From: Phycisphaerales bacterium
Lineage (GTDB): Bacteria > Planctomycetota > Phycisphaerae > Phycisphaerales > UBA1924
NCBI GenBank assembly: GCA_016741915.1
Contig: JACVCS010000012.1
Coordinates: 1 to 62,229, forward strand
DNA length: 62,229 bases
Reading direction: 5' to 3'
This document shows positions 9,515 through 18,876 of this stretch, in pieces; the stretch's first letter is position 1; each line of letters begins with the position of its first letter. The notes under the pieces are model-generated. The model had not been told where the DNA came from and did not search any database. It saw only the letters and a program-made list of their open reading frames with translations. Both the position numbers and the translations under genes were made by a program.

Positions 9515-12500
9515 TTACGGGGTGCACAGCAGGAACAGGTTGTTGAAGAAGCAGTTGTAGTCACCTTCGTTCACACCGTTGTTGGTGCAGCCGGGGGCTT
9601 GTGAGAGCGGCGTTCCGTCATCGCAAGCGAGGTCACAGAAAGCACCGATGGCGGCGACGCCCTGACCAGCCTGGAAGAAGAAGCCATCCGCGGCGAAGAA
9701 GGCGTTGTAGTCACCCTCGTTCGGCCCGAGGTTGCTGTTGGTGCAACCGGGGTCCTGAGCGAGCGGAACGCCGCTATCGCAGGCGATGTCGGCCGGGTTG
9801 CAACCCGTCGGCGTCGGAGCCGCGAGGTTCGTGCGGATCTGCACGATCGACGCGAAGTTCACGAAGTTGTGGTTGGAGAGGATGTTCCAGCTATCCGGAC
9901 CGACAGCGAAGGTCGCCGGGGCGGCGTTGTTCCAGCGGGTGAAGGCCAGCCAGTAGGTACCGGCGGGCAGTTCAAGGCTGGTGGCGAACGCCTGGGGCGT
10001 ACCCGCGGTCGTAGCGCGACCGGTGGGGCTGGTGGAACCGAAGTAGAGGCCGGGCTGCGTGATGGCGGGGGTCGCCGTATCAGCCGCACGGCTCGACGAG
10101 ATCAGAACACCGTTGTTGTCAAAGAGGGCCAGAACGCCCTGAATGCCCGTCCAGCCGGCGGTGTCGATGTCCAGCCACTTATCGCCGGCGTTGGTGAGCG
10201 CGGCGTTGGTGGTGAACTTGAACCAGCGGATGTCGCGAGCAGCGATATCAAAGGCGGGGGTCTGGTTGAGGGTGTAGGGAGAACCGGAGACGTTGATCGT
10301 GCCCAGGTCCTGATCGACCAGCGGCGCGATGACCTTGGGAGTCGCATTGCTCGCGGCGCTGTAGAACGAGACGTTGATCTTCGCCACGGCGCCGGGGTTG
10401 GAGTCGTACTGGGTGTTCACGTCCCAGTTGGTCAGGCCGTAGTTCGCGCCACCGACGCCGTCGAAACGGGTGACGCCGACGTAGTAATCACCGGGGGTCA
10501 GGATGCCGGTGCCCATGGAGAACCCGTTGAAGCGGGTCTGGCCCAGGGCGTAGGAGCGGCTGCCGGTGCCACCGAAGGAGAGACCACCGAAGACGCCGGT
10601 CGAGGAGAAATCGTCAAAGGTGGTGGGGTTCGCGTTGGTGCGGGTGCCGTCGGGGAAGTAGATGACGACGCCGGCGCGGTTGGGCTGCCCGGTGGTGTAG
10701 GAGGCGAAGCTGCCTTCGAGGTCGATATCGAGCGCGGCGTTGTTGCCGGTGCCCGCGGGCAGGAGGTTCTCAGGCAGGTTGAACTTGAACCAGATCACCT
10801 CGCCCTTCTTGGTGAAGGGGACGGTCGAGCTGGAGACGCGCGTGCCGTCGACGAGGGTGAGGGTTTCAGCCACGGCCGGGGGCTGCGCGGCGGCCGGGTC
10901 GGAGTAGTAGCTCAGGCGAACGGTGAGGTTGCCGGAGTTGGGGGCGTTGCGCGGGGTGGCGTCGAAGTTGGCCTGACCGAACGCGCCGGAGGTCTGCCCG
11001 GGGATGACCGCGACGTAGTACACGCCGGGGGCGATCGGTTCGCCCGCAGCGGGGAGGCTGCGGCCGTTGAAGAGGTAGCCAACGGTGGTGGCGTTGCTCG
11101 GACGCGGCATCGAGCCGTTGAACTTGCCGTAGGAGAGGGCCGAGAGGTTGTCGGTGCCACCGACGCGACCCGAGGGAGCGCCGGGGTTGGCGGCGCGAGA
11201 GCCGTCGGCCTTGAACAGCGCCAACGCGGTCGAGTTGGCCGGGGCCAGCGAAGAGCCCTCGGTGTCGATCGCCAGGTGAGCGGTCGAAGTGGTCACGGTG
11301 GGGAAGGTCGCGGGGATCTCGAACTTGACCCACTTGATCTCCGCGGAGTTGATCGTGGTGTTCACGACGGTGGCGGTGCCACCGAGCGAGATGTCCTGGA
11401 GCTGACCGGCGTCGGTGAAGCCGCCGTCGGGCGAGGTGACCGCGCCCTGGTTGGTGACCTTGCGAACGCGGACGGTCACGGTGCCGTCGGTACCACCGGT
11501 AACGGCGTTGGTGAAGCCGTTGGTGAAGGAGGTGGTGCCGCTGGAGGAGACCGCGACGTAGTAGAGACCGGCGGAGAGGGTCGCGCCGTTCTGGCCGTTG
11601 TAGGTGTCGCCGGCACCGATGCCCGCGACGCTGGAGGCGGGGCGGGTGCCCTTGCCGAAGCTCAGCAGCGAGAGGGTGCCGGGGCCGTTGTCGTTGCTGA
11701 CGCCGTTGGCAACGAGGTTGCCGTCGGCGCAGTAGAGGGCCATGGTCGTGTTGAGCGGAACGCTGGAGCCGTCGACGGAGCCGACGGTGTCGATATCGAG
11801 GGCGGTGTTGTTGGCCGCGTCGATCGCCGTGACGGTGATCGGGAAGATCTTCACCTGCCCGGCGGTGATGGCGGCGGACCCGGTGGCCCATGCGTCATTG
11901 ATCAGGGTGATGGCCGGCTCGGTGGTGGGGGCGCAGATGGTGCCCGCGGCGGTGCCTTCGAGGATGAAGGGGTAGCCGAAGGGCGGGTTGCCCGTGGTGC
12001 CGGCGACGGCGTTGACCCACTGCAGGGTGCCCGTACCGAGGGTGTTGACGTTGATGCCCTGCACGCCGTTGTCTGTGGCACGACCGGGGGTCACGGGCGG
12101 GGTGAAGACGCCGGCGGTGCCGGCGTTGGTCCCGAAGGAGTAGGTGACCCAGTAGGTGCCGGCGGTGAGGCTGACACCGGTGAGGGTGATATTGGCTTCG
12201 ATCACGGGACGGTTCGCGTCACCCGGGATGGCCTGAACGCGGTTGATGCCGCTGTTGGACAGGACGGTGTTGGCGAGTTGGTTGGTGGTCAGACCGCCGA
12301 AGACGACGGCGGCGCCGGGGGTGCCGGGCTTGCCGTTCCAGATCGAGTAACGGACGGAGGAGATACCAATGTTGGAGAGCGTCAGACCCGTGCGGTAGAA
12401 GTAGGTGCGCAGGTTGGTGACGGTCCAGGTCTGCCCGCAGGGGACGGTGAAGTCATCACCGACGGCAAAGCCGGAGCCGTTGCCGTTGGCGGCACCGGTA

Positions 12501-12730
12501 CCGGCGTTGAACTGCGAGGAGCTGCCGAAGCTGCCCTGAGCAGCGGTGAGCAGCGAGGTGTTCGCGCCGCCGACGCCGTTGCCTACGCCCGTGCGGATGC
12601 CCGGAACAAGGCTGGGCGTCGCGCACGAACCGGTGGCGGCGGGGTCGCCGTTGTTAAAGAGCGTGTCGGCCTGCGTAATGCTGGCCGCTGCCACGAAGCA
12701 CAAAGCCGCGGCAAAGGTGTTGCGAATCAT
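9515..12730 (-). CDS. Large secreted repeat protein with tandem Cys/EGDYN C-terminal units
   Basis: 1071 aa from ATG 12730, preceded by AAGGAA; longer starts lack a ribosome site. Signal peptide at residues 1-21 (ends SITQA). Residues about 25-270 form a domain with a CGQTWTVTNLRTYF strand. Then come four copies of a PPC-like beta domain, recognisable by LDIDTVGS, LAIDTEGS, LDIDLEGS and LDIDTAGW followed by LALF-type strands and GxYYVAV/GTYWLAF ends. The C-terminus has two related units, DIACDSGVPLAQDPGC...EGDYNAFF and DLACDDGTPLSQAPGC...EGDYNCFF. Such units are common at the ends of Phycisphaerae secreted proteins and probably serve surface anchoring; that role is inferred. No catalytic motif is seen. 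Confidence 0.85.
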   Translation of the reverse strand: MIRNTFAAALCFVAAASITQADTLFNNGDPAATGSCATPSLVPGIRTGVGNGVGGANTSLLTAAQGSFGSSSQFNAGTGAANGNGSGFAVGDDFTVPCGQTWTVTNLRTYFYRTGLTLSNIGISSVRYSIWNGKPGTPGAAVVFGGLTTNQLANTVLSNSGINRVQAIPGDANRPVIEANITLTGVSLTAGTYWVTYSFGTNAGTAGVFTPPVTPGRATDNGVQGINVNTLGTGTLQWVNAVAGTTGNPPFGYPFILEGTAAGTICAPTTEPAITLINDAWATGSAAITAGQVKIFPITVTAIDAANNTALDIDTVGSVDGSSVPLNTTMALYCADGNLVANGVSNDNGPGTLSLLSFGKGTRPASSVAGIGAGDTYNGQNGATLSAGLYYVAVSSSGTTSFTNGFTNAVTGGTDGTVTVRVRKVTNQGAVTSPDGGFTDAGQLQDISLGGTATVVNTTINSAEIKWVKFEIPATFPTVTTSTAHLAIDTEGSSLAPANSTALALFKADGSRAANPGAPSGRVGGTDNLSALSYGKFNGSMPRPSNATTVGYLFNGRSLPAAGEPIAPGVYYVAVIPGQTSGAFGQANFDATPRNAPNSGNLTVRLSYYSDPAAAQPPAVAETLTLVDGTRVSSSTVPFTKKGEVIWFKFNLPENLLPAGTGNNAALDIDLEGSFASYTTGQPNRAGVVIYFPDGTRTNANPTTFDDFSSTGVFGGLSFGGTGSRSYALGQTRFNGFSMGTGILTPGDYYVGVTRFDGVGGANYGLTNWDVNTQYDSNPGAVAKINVSFYSAASNATPKVIAPLVDQDLGTINVSGSPYTLNQTPAFDIAARDIRWFKFTTNAALTNAGDKWLDIDTAGWTGIQGVLALFDNNGVLISSSRAADTATPAITQPGLYFGSTSPTGRATTAGTPQAFATSLELPAGTYWLAFTRWNNAAPATFAVGPDSWNILSNHNFVNFASIVQIRTNLAAPTPTGCNPADIACDSGVPLAQDPGCTNSNLGPNEGDYNAFFAADGFFFQAGQGVAAIGAFCDLACDDGTPLSQAPGCTNNGVNEGDYNCFFNNLFLLCTP

Positions 12731-13161
12731 GATCCAGGTTCCTTTCTGCTGCTGAAAAAAACGATTCAAAGGTGACCGAACCAACACGGTTCGGCGGATC
12801 GCATCTGACCAAGCGGGAACGCCCCGCGGAAAACCACTTCAAAGACAGCGTGAATCACTCGAACAGTCGTGCACAAAATCCCCTGATGGGTTGTCGTGGG
12901 TATCGGACGACCGAAAGCCCGAAAAAGGTGAAAGTACTCAGAAAGGGAGAAAAAACCGTTGCAGGCAGAACGCCCACGGATTCACAGAATACTCGCAAAT
13001 TCCGGGGGGGTGCAAGGGGAATCTCAGGGAAATGTCTCAGAAACACTACAGTAAAAACCCGCGCTTTCACGCGGGTTTTTCGATCTTTCGTTGGCCAGGA
13101 TTCGAATGATTGAGTGACTGAATCAATCAGAAAAACCGACTGATCTGCCATCGATTGATAT
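12731..13161. other. Upstream region of the secreted repeat protein and downstream region of zwf
   Basis: 431 bp with no gene. It holds the leader of the minus-strand secreted protein gene (ribosome site AAGGAA) and the bidirectional terminator at 13053-13080. Short frames here have no family resemblance. Confidence 0.5.
13053..13080 (-). terminator. Strong bidirectional terminator downstream of zwf
   Basis: Perfect 11-bp stem AAAAACCCGCG / CGCGGGTTTTT with a 6-nt loop. It can act on both strands and serves zwf, which ends at 13162. Confidence 0.88.
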
Positions 13162-14703
13162 TCAAGGATTATGCCATTGACGATCCGGAGCGTCGGCGGC
13201 GATGAGCGAATCGGCCCGATTTGGCCCCCAAGAACCGGGGGTGTACGTGTCGATGCCAGTTCGGAGTGCCGGGCTGTGCAGGAAGGGTTCGCAGATGCGC
13301 CAGCCGCCTTCGACCTCGTCTCGGTGTTTGTAGAGTGTTCGGTCGCCGCGGATCGCGTCGAGGATCAGCGGGCCGTAGGCCTCGATGACTTCGCCACCGA
13401 AGGCGGAGAGGTAGTCGAGTTCGAGATTGGCGGAGGCGAGCTTGATGCCCGAGCCGGGGACCTTGCCCTCGATGCGGAGGCTGATCCCCTCGCGCGGGGC
13501 GATGGAGATGATCAGGCGGTTGGCTGGTCGATCGGCGACGGCCGAGTCGAAGTGGCGGAACATGTTGGTGGGGGGCTTCTTGAACTGGACGACGACTTCG
13601 GTGAGTTTGGCGGCCATCTTCTTCCCCGAGCGCAGGAAGAAGGGCACGCCCGCCCAACGCCAGTTGTCGAACATGAGCTTGATGGCGGCGTAGGTCTCGG
13701 TGTTGCGGGAGGCGTCGACGCCGGTCTCTTGGAGGTAGCCGGGCTCGCTGGCGGTTGGGCCATAGCGACCGAAGACGCCGGCGCTGGCGGCGGCCTGCTC
13801 GGAGAGGGTTGGTGAGCAGTTCAGCAGTTTGATCTTTTCACGCATGATCGCGGCGGCGTCGAAGACGCTCGGCGGTTCGATGGCCACCAGGGCGAGGACC
13901 TGCAGCAGGTGGCTCTGGATCATGTCGCGCAGCGCGCCGGCGGTGTCGTAGAAGTTTGCGGCGCGGGAACCGACGCCGACGGTCTCGGCCGCGGTGACCT
14001 GCACGTGGTCGATGTACTGTCGGTTCCACATCGGCTCGAAGAAGGTGTTGGCGAAGCGCATGACCAGGATGTTCTGGACGAGTTCTTTGCCGAGGTAGTG
14101 GTCGATGCGGTAGGTGGCGTCTTCTTCAAAGACGCGGCCGAGGGCCTGGTTGAGTGAGATGGTGGTGCGGAGGTCGGTGCCGAAGGGCTTTTCGATGATG
14201 ATGCGTTGCCAGGGCATTTTCTCGGCGTTGACGGTGCACCAGCGGTGCCCCTCGGCGACGAGCCCGGCTTGTCCGATGTTGGCGATGATGCCCTCGTAGA
14301 GGTTGGGGGAGACGGAGAGGTAAAAGAGGATGTTGGGCATGCCCCCGGCGCGGAGGATGTTGTGCTGCGTGCCCAGTTCGTTGATGCGTTTGCTCAGACC
14401 GGCGTAGATCTCGGGGCTGATGCTGTCGCCGGCGTGGTAGTGCAGGCGCTTGCAGAACGAATCCCACTTGGCCTTGTCGAAACTCGCGGCGAACTTCTTG
14501 ACGCCTTCGAGCATGCGCTCGCGGAAGGCTTCGTCGCTCATCGCGGTGCGTGAGACGCCCAGCACGCAGAGACGCTCGGGCAGGCGGCCCTGGCGGTCAA
14601 GGTCGTAGAGCGCGGGGATGAGTTTGCGCTGGGTGAGGTCGCCCGAGGCGCCGAAGATGACGATGACGCAGGGCTCGGGGGTGGCGCTGGGGGCGATGTT
14701 CAT
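13162..14703 (-). CDS. zwf: Glucose-6-phosphate 1-dehydrogenase
   Basis: 513 aa from ATG 14703; the longer frame to 14931 would add 76 residues with no family match and run into thiE. It makes 6-phosphogluconolactone from glucose 6-phosphate with NADP, the entry to the oxidative pentose phosphate route. Nucleotide-binding FGASGDLTQRKL is at about 17-28, EKPFG at 171-175, and the active-site RIDHYLGKE at 199-207. The C-terminal part (IRGDRTLYKHRDEVEGGW) matches the family. It is divergent from thiE across 96 bp. No gnd, pgl or opcA is adjacent. Confidence 0.96.
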   Translation of the reverse strand: MNIAPSATPEPCVIVIFGASGDLTQRKLIPALYDLDRQGRLPERLCVLGVSRTAMSDEAFRERMLEGVKKFAASFDKAKWDSFCKRLHYHAGDSISPEIYAGLSKRINELGTQHNILRAGGMPNILFYLSVSPNLYEGIIANIGQAGLVAEGHRWCTVNAEKMPWQRIIIEKPFGTDLRTTISLNQALGRVFEEDATYRIDHYLGKELVQNILVMRFANTFFEPMWNRQYIDHVQVTAAETVGVGSRAANFYDTAGALRDMIQSHLLQVLALVAIEPPSVFDAAAIMREKIKLLNCSPTLSEQAAASAGVFGRYGPTASEPGYLQETGVDASRNTETYAAIKLMFDNWRWAGVPFFLRSGKKMAAKLTEVVVQFKKPPTNMFRHFDSAVADRPANRLIISIAPREGISLRIEGKVPGSGIKLASANLELDYLSAFGGEVIEAYGPLILDAIRGDRTLYKHRDEVEGGWRICEPFLHSPALRTGIDTYTPGSWGPNRADSLIAADAPDRQWHNP

Positions 14704-14799
14704 GGTCAGGAGAGTATCGGCGAGTTGGGGTGGAAATGTGCGAAAACAAGCCGGAAGCACGGGGGGAAGATCGATTTTGCGGGGATATGCTCCCGGTTG

Positions 14800-15990
14800 A
14801 TGATCCAGACGCTTCGCATGATCGACGCGAGCCTGAACCGCTGCCGGGAAGGGCTGCGGGTGATGGAGGATGTTGCGCGGTTTGCGCTCAACGCGGAACG
14901 GGTCTGCGAGCGGCTGAAGAAACTTCGGCACACACTGGCGGAAGCCGAGCGTTCGCTGGGGGTTGATTGGACAAGGCTCCTGGCGAACCGCGACACGCCC
15001 GGGGACGTGGGGACGGGGATCAAGACCGCCTCGGAGGGTTCGCGCACTTCGCTGCGTGAGGTGGCGATCGCTTCGGCAAAGCGGGCGGCGGAGGCGCTGC
15101 GGTCGCTTGAAGAATCCGCGAAGACCATCTCGGTACCCTCTTCTGCGTTTGCGAAGGTCGTCGATTCGGACCCGGTAGGTCGGTCTGCGATCTCACCCGC
15201 ACGTCGGTTTGAACTCATCCGCTACGAGCTCTACGACATCGAGCGCGACCTGGCGCTCACCTTCGGCTCTGCCGGCGTGTGCCCGCAGTGGCGGCTGTGC
15301 GTGCTGATCACCGAATCGCTCTGCGCCAAGCCTTGGATGCACGTGGCGCGGGAGGCGATTCGCGGCGGCGCGGATTGTTTGCAACTGCGTGAGAAGAACC
15401 TTGACGGGCGAGAGCTCTTGAGCCGGGCGCGTGAGTTGGTTCGCCTGGCGCGTGAGGAAGCCGCCGCACTCGGTCGGAGTGTCGGCGTGGTGATCAACGA
15501 CCGCGTGGATATCGCGGTGCTCAGCGGTGCCGACGGCGTGCACCTTGGGCAGGGTGATCTGTCGGTCGAAGATGCCCGGAAGCTCGCCGGCGCGTCGCTG
15601 CTCATCGGTGTTTCCACCCATGACGTGCACGAGGCTCGCAAGGCCATCGACGACGGCGCGGATGTCTGCGGCGTGGGGGCGATGTTCTCTACGTCGACCA
15701 AGCCGCGGGAGACCAGCGGGGTTGCGTACCTTCGGCAATACCTGTCGATGGCGGGACCGGGTGCGAATGGCGGGGCGGCGCGGTGCGTTCCTCATTTGGC
15801 GATTGGCGGGATCACGCCTGAGAATGTTGGCGAGCTGGCTAGGGCCGGGTGCTTGGGGATCGCGGTGAGCTCGGTGGTCTGCGGCAGCCATGATCCGCGC
15901 GGGGTGTGTGAGGCGTTGCTGCGCGGGCTGGTTGATTCGGGCAAGGCCGGCGCGGGCGCTGTCGGGTCGGTATCCTCTGGGCATGGCTGA
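14800..15990 (+). CDS. thiE: ThiD2-ThiE fusion: thiamine phosphate synthase
   Basis: 396 aa. The N-terminal part (to about residue 150) has the RMIDASLNRCREGLRVMED signature of the ThiD2 domain, reported as an HMP-phosphate kinase. The C-terminal part (from about 165) is ThiE, which joins HMP diphosphate to thiazole phosphate; QLREKNLDGR, VVINDRVDIA, GADGVHLGQGDL and GVGAMFSTSTK are its phosphate- and diphosphate-binding segments. One enzyme could therefore do two late thiamine steps. ATG 14800 is used; ATG 14818 is possible because neither has a strong ribosome site. No TPP riboswitch is visible in the 96-bp leader. The stop overlaps the next gene by 8 bp. Confidence 0.92.
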   Translation: MIQTLRMIDASLNRCREGLRVMEDVARFALNAERVCERLKKLRHTLAEAERSLGVDWTRLLANRDTPGDVGTGIKTASEGSRTSLREVAIASAKRAAEALRSLEESAKTISVPSSAFAKVVDSDPVGRSAISPARRFELIRYELYDIERDLALTFGSAGVCPQWRLCVLITESLCAKPWMHVAREAIRGGADCLQLREKNLDGRELLSRARELVRLAREEAAALGRSVGVVINDRVDIAVLSGADGVHLGQGDLSVEDARKLAGASLLIGVSTHDVHEARKAIDDGADVCGVGAMFSTSTKPRETSGVAYLRQYLSMAGPGANGGAARCVPHLAIGGITPENVGELARAGCLGIAVSSVVCGSHDPRGVCEALLRGLVDSGKAGAGAVGSVSSGHG

Positions 15991-17221
15991 GACGTTCAAG
16001 CGTGCGGAACTGAGCAACGGGCTTCGCATCGTCGCGGAGGTTGATCCCGCGGCCCACACCGCATCCGCCGGGTTTTTTGTGAAGACCGGCACACGCGACG
16101 AGGCCCTGCAGGACATGGGCGTGAGCCACTTCCTTGAGCACATGATGTTCAAGGGGACCGATCGTCGCTCAGCGGAAGACATCAACCGCGAGTTCGACGC
16201 GATGGGCGCACGCAGCAACGCGTACACATCCAGCGAGATGACGGCCTTTTACGCCTCGGTTTTGCCCGAAAAACTCGGCGACGCCACCGACGTTCTTGCG
16301 GACATGATGAGGCCCGCGCTGCGCGAGGAGGACTTTCAGACCGAGAAGGGCGTGATCCTCGAAGAGATCGCGATGTACAAGGACGAGCCGACGTGGGTGC
16401 TCTACGAATCGGCGATGGAGTCGTACTTCGCTTCGCACCCGCTGGGGTATCGCGTGCTGGGCACGACGCAGAGCATCACCGACCTGCGCTCGGACCGGAT
16501 GCGGGAGTATTTCGCCAAGCGCTACAGCGCGGACAATACGGTGGTGGCGCTGGCGGGGAAGGTGGACTTTGACAGCGCGGTTGCGCAGATCGAGAAACTC
16601 TGCGGGCATTGGCAGCGGACCAAGGCCCATCGCGACGCGACGGCGCCGAAGGTTGCCGGCGGGGAGATGACGATCGAGGACGCGAAGGTCAGCCGGGCGT
16701 ACCGGATGATGATCGCCCCGGGTCCGCACGAGAAGGACGATCGTCGCTACACGGCCTTCGTGATGACACAGTTGCTCGGCGCGCCGGATAACAGCCGGCT
16801 GCACTGGGCGCTGATCGAGACGGGGCTGGCGGAGGAGGCGGAAGTTTCGAGCGATCCGAAGGACGGGACGGGTGACACGCGCGTGCTGGTGGCGTGCGAG
16901 CCCGATCGGCTCGAAGAGGTCTGGGCGATTGTTGAGCGAGAGATCGCGGGGCTGGGCGCGGTGATCACGGAGGATGATGTTCGGCGTGTGCGGGCGAAGG
17001 CGGCTACGGGTGTGACGCTGGCGGGCGAAAGGCCCGAGGGGCGGATGCACCGGCTCGGTCGGCAGATGCTCACGCAGGGGACGTACACGACGCTGCGCGA
17101 GGAACTGGACAAGATCGAGCGGGTGACCGTGAAGGACGTGCGCGAGTTGCTGGAGGCGATGCCGATGCACGCCGGCGCGCCGGGTCGGCTGGTCGCGACG
17201 CTCAAACCCGCGGCGGGTTGA
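15983..17221 (+). CDS. M16-family zinc peptidase
   Basis: 412 aa. The inverted zinc motif HFLEH is at residues 49-53 and the downstream glutamate lies in EDFQTEKGVILEEIAMYKDEP. NAYTSSEMTAFYASV is also typical of M16 peptidases (mitochondrial processing peptidase-like, PqqL/YmxG). Start ATG 15983 lies inside the last codons of thiE, so translation is probably coupled. Length of about 410 aa fits the one-unit bacterial M16B proteins. The substrate is unknown. The link with thiamine synthesis is one of position only. Confidence 0.93.
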   Translation: MAETFKRAELSNGLRIVAEVDPAAHTASAGFFVKTGTRDEALQDMGVSHFLEHMMFKGTDRRSAEDINREFDAMGARSNAYTSSEMTAFYASVLPEKLGDATDVLADMMRPALREEDFQTEKGVILEEIAMYKDEPTWVLYESAMESYFASHPLGYRVLGTTQSITDLRSDRMREYFAKRYSADNTVVALAGKVDFDSAVAQIEKLCGHWQRTKAHRDATAPKVAGGEMTIEDAKVSRAYRMMIAPGPHEKDDRRYTAFVMTQLLGAPDNSRLHWALIETGLAEEAEVSSDPKDGTGDTRVLVACEPDRLEEVWAIVEREIAGLGAVITEDDVRRVRAKAATGVTLAGERPEGRMHRLGRQMLTQGTYTTLREELDKIERVTVKDVRELLEAMPMHAGAPGRLVATLKPAAG

Positions 17222-17257
17222 GCATGGCGACGGGTGACGGTTGAGGTGGAATTCGGC

Positions 17258-18739
17258 TTAGGCCGCTCGGGGTGCGAAGACGCGTGAGCACCCGCCGCCG
17301 GCACGGACGGCGGCTTCGAGCGCCTTGGTGGCGAAGTCCACCATGTCGTCGGCGGAGTTGATGCGGGCCAGGGTGGAGTTGTCCAGCGGGCACAGACCCG
17401 CGGAGAGCGAGATCATCATGGGCGTGGTGACCAGGCCCGGCGGCTGACAGTTGATCGGGGCGGCGGCGATGCGTGCGCGGGCACCGTCGATGGCCTGCGT
17501 TGCGTGGGCGCGGTCGAGCCGCGACAGAACGACCCCGAAGCGGTCTTCGTCGTAGCGGCAAACGAGGCATTGGGCGGCGTCGAAGTGCGCTTTCAGCGTC
17601 TTGCCGACCTGGGCGAAGAGGGCGTCGATGTACGCCTCGCCGTGCCTTTGGCGAAGGTCTTTCAGATCGTCGATCTGCAGCAGCGCGATGCTGAAGGGGA
17701 TCTTGGCGCCGGTGGCCTGGGCGTAGCCCGAGACGAGGTTGCGGTTGAAGGTCAGACGGTTGGGCAGAGCGGTGACGGGGTCGGTGGTGGGGCCTTCGTT
17801 GGCGGAGCATTCACCCTCGAAGGGGACCTGGATGGCCTCGAGCTGGGTGTTGGCGCGGCGCATGACCTCGTCGGGATCGTCGAGTTCGCCGATGTCGAGC
17901 TTCAGCAGGTACGCCACTTCCTTCGCGCCGGCGTTGACGGCCTTCATCAGTTCGTCGACCTCCGCGGGGCTGAGGGCGAAGAGCTCCTGCGCGCGGGTGT
18001 ACAGACGCTTGAGCACCACGCCGGGCTCGCTGGAGGAGAGCAGTTCGGCGGCGATGTTGCCCAATCCAACGGCCTTGCAGATGTCCAGGCACTCGGTCGG
18101 CGCGGCGCTCGGGCGCTCGTGGTACTTGATGGGTAGGGCGAGTTCGGGGGGGAGTTTCCAGCGTGTGGCGAGCATCGATCCGATGTCGGCGTGCGAGACT
18201 TCGAGGTCGGAGAGTTCGTGCTTCAGCAGCAGGCGGTGATCGCCGTTGGTTTTGGCCAGAACTTCCGCGTACTCCTTCCCGAGCGCGCGGTGCATGGCGA
18301 CCATGCCGATGTCCTGTAGGAGGCCGCCGAGGAAGGCTTCTTCTTCGCACTTGCTGGACCCGGCGCGGGCGAAGACCTTGGCGGAGACGCCCGAGAGCAG
18401 CCCGCGCCGCCAGTAGTTCTGGTAATCGAAACCGGAGTCTTCGCCGTCCGCAACGGAAGCGACGAGCGAGAAACCCAGAGCGAGGGTCTTGACGGCGGAG
18501 AAGCCGAGCATGACGATGGCGGATTGAATGGTGGTGCAGGGCTTGCGGAGCGCGTAGAAGGAACTGTTGACGGTTTTGAGCAGTTTCGCGGAGAGGCCCT
18601 GGTCGTTGGCGATGGTGTCGGCGAGTTCCGCCGCACGAACGCGCTCGTCCTGCGTGAGTTCGATGACCTTCAACGCGACAGCCGGGAGGCTGGGGAGCGT
18701 TTTGCAGGCCAGCACTTTTTCAAGCAGTTCGGGGTTCAT
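17258..18739 (-). CDS. HDOD signalling protein with degenerate GGDEF domain
   Basis: 493 aa. The HDOD domain (about 10-215) has the typical start LPSLPAVALKVIELTQ and the ND-x-LSAKLLKTVNSSFY segment. A linker follows, then a diguanylate cyclase-like domain from about 318 (DPVTALPNRLTFNRNL). The signature position reads RYDEDRF (395-401) instead of RxGGDEF, so both glycines are lost and cyclase activity is unlikely. It may bind a nucleotide or a partner instead. HDOD proteins act in stress, motility or cell-cycle signalling. It lies downstream of recO on the same strand with a 137-bp gap that contains a short palindrome (18775-18790). Confidence 0.9.
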   Translation of the reverse strand: MNPELLEKVLACKTLPSLPAVALKVIELTQDERVRAAELADTIANDQGLSAKLLKTVNSSFYALRKPCTTIQSAIVMLGFSAVKTLALGFSLVASVADGEDSGFDYQNYWRRGLLSGVSAKVFARAGSSKCEEEAFLGGLLQDIGMVAMHRALGKEYAEVLAKTNGDHRLLLKHELSDLEVSHADIGSMLATRWKLPPELALPIKYHERPSAAPTECLDICKAVGLGNIAAELLSSSEPGVVLKRLYTRAQELFALSPAEVDELMKAVNAGAKEVAYLLKLDIGELDDPDEVMRRANTQLEAIQVPFEGECSANEGPTTDPVTALPNRLTFNRNLVSGYAQATGAKIPFSIALLQIDDLKDLRQRHGEAYIDALFAQVGKTLKAHFDAAQCLVCRYDEDRFGVVLSRLDRAHATQAIDGARARIAAAPINCQPPGLVTTPMMISLSAGLCPLDNSTLARINSADDMVDFATKALEAAVRAGGGCSRVFAPRAA

Positions 18740-18876
18740 GCGCGTGCGAGCCCGGATGGGCGGGTCAGATCTGCACCCGCCAAGGCGGGTTCTTCAAGGG
18801 TGAGCGACAGGGAAAGTATCGGGAAACCTGCCCCGGGACTTCATCCGGGTCAATCCCCCCCTTCGCAGGGGTCGCG

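Noticed and set aside
9869-12775. 968-aa open frame on the plus strand opposite the secreted repeat protein
   Set aside because: It is the antisense of a clear secreted protein with signal peptide and repeats. The Gly/Val/Asp/Glu-rich translation is what GC-rich codon use gives on the other strand.
14704-14799. TPP riboswitch upstream of thiE
   Set aside because: The 96-bp gap has no CTGAGA or ACCTGATCTGG-like box and is too short once the zwf leader is counted.
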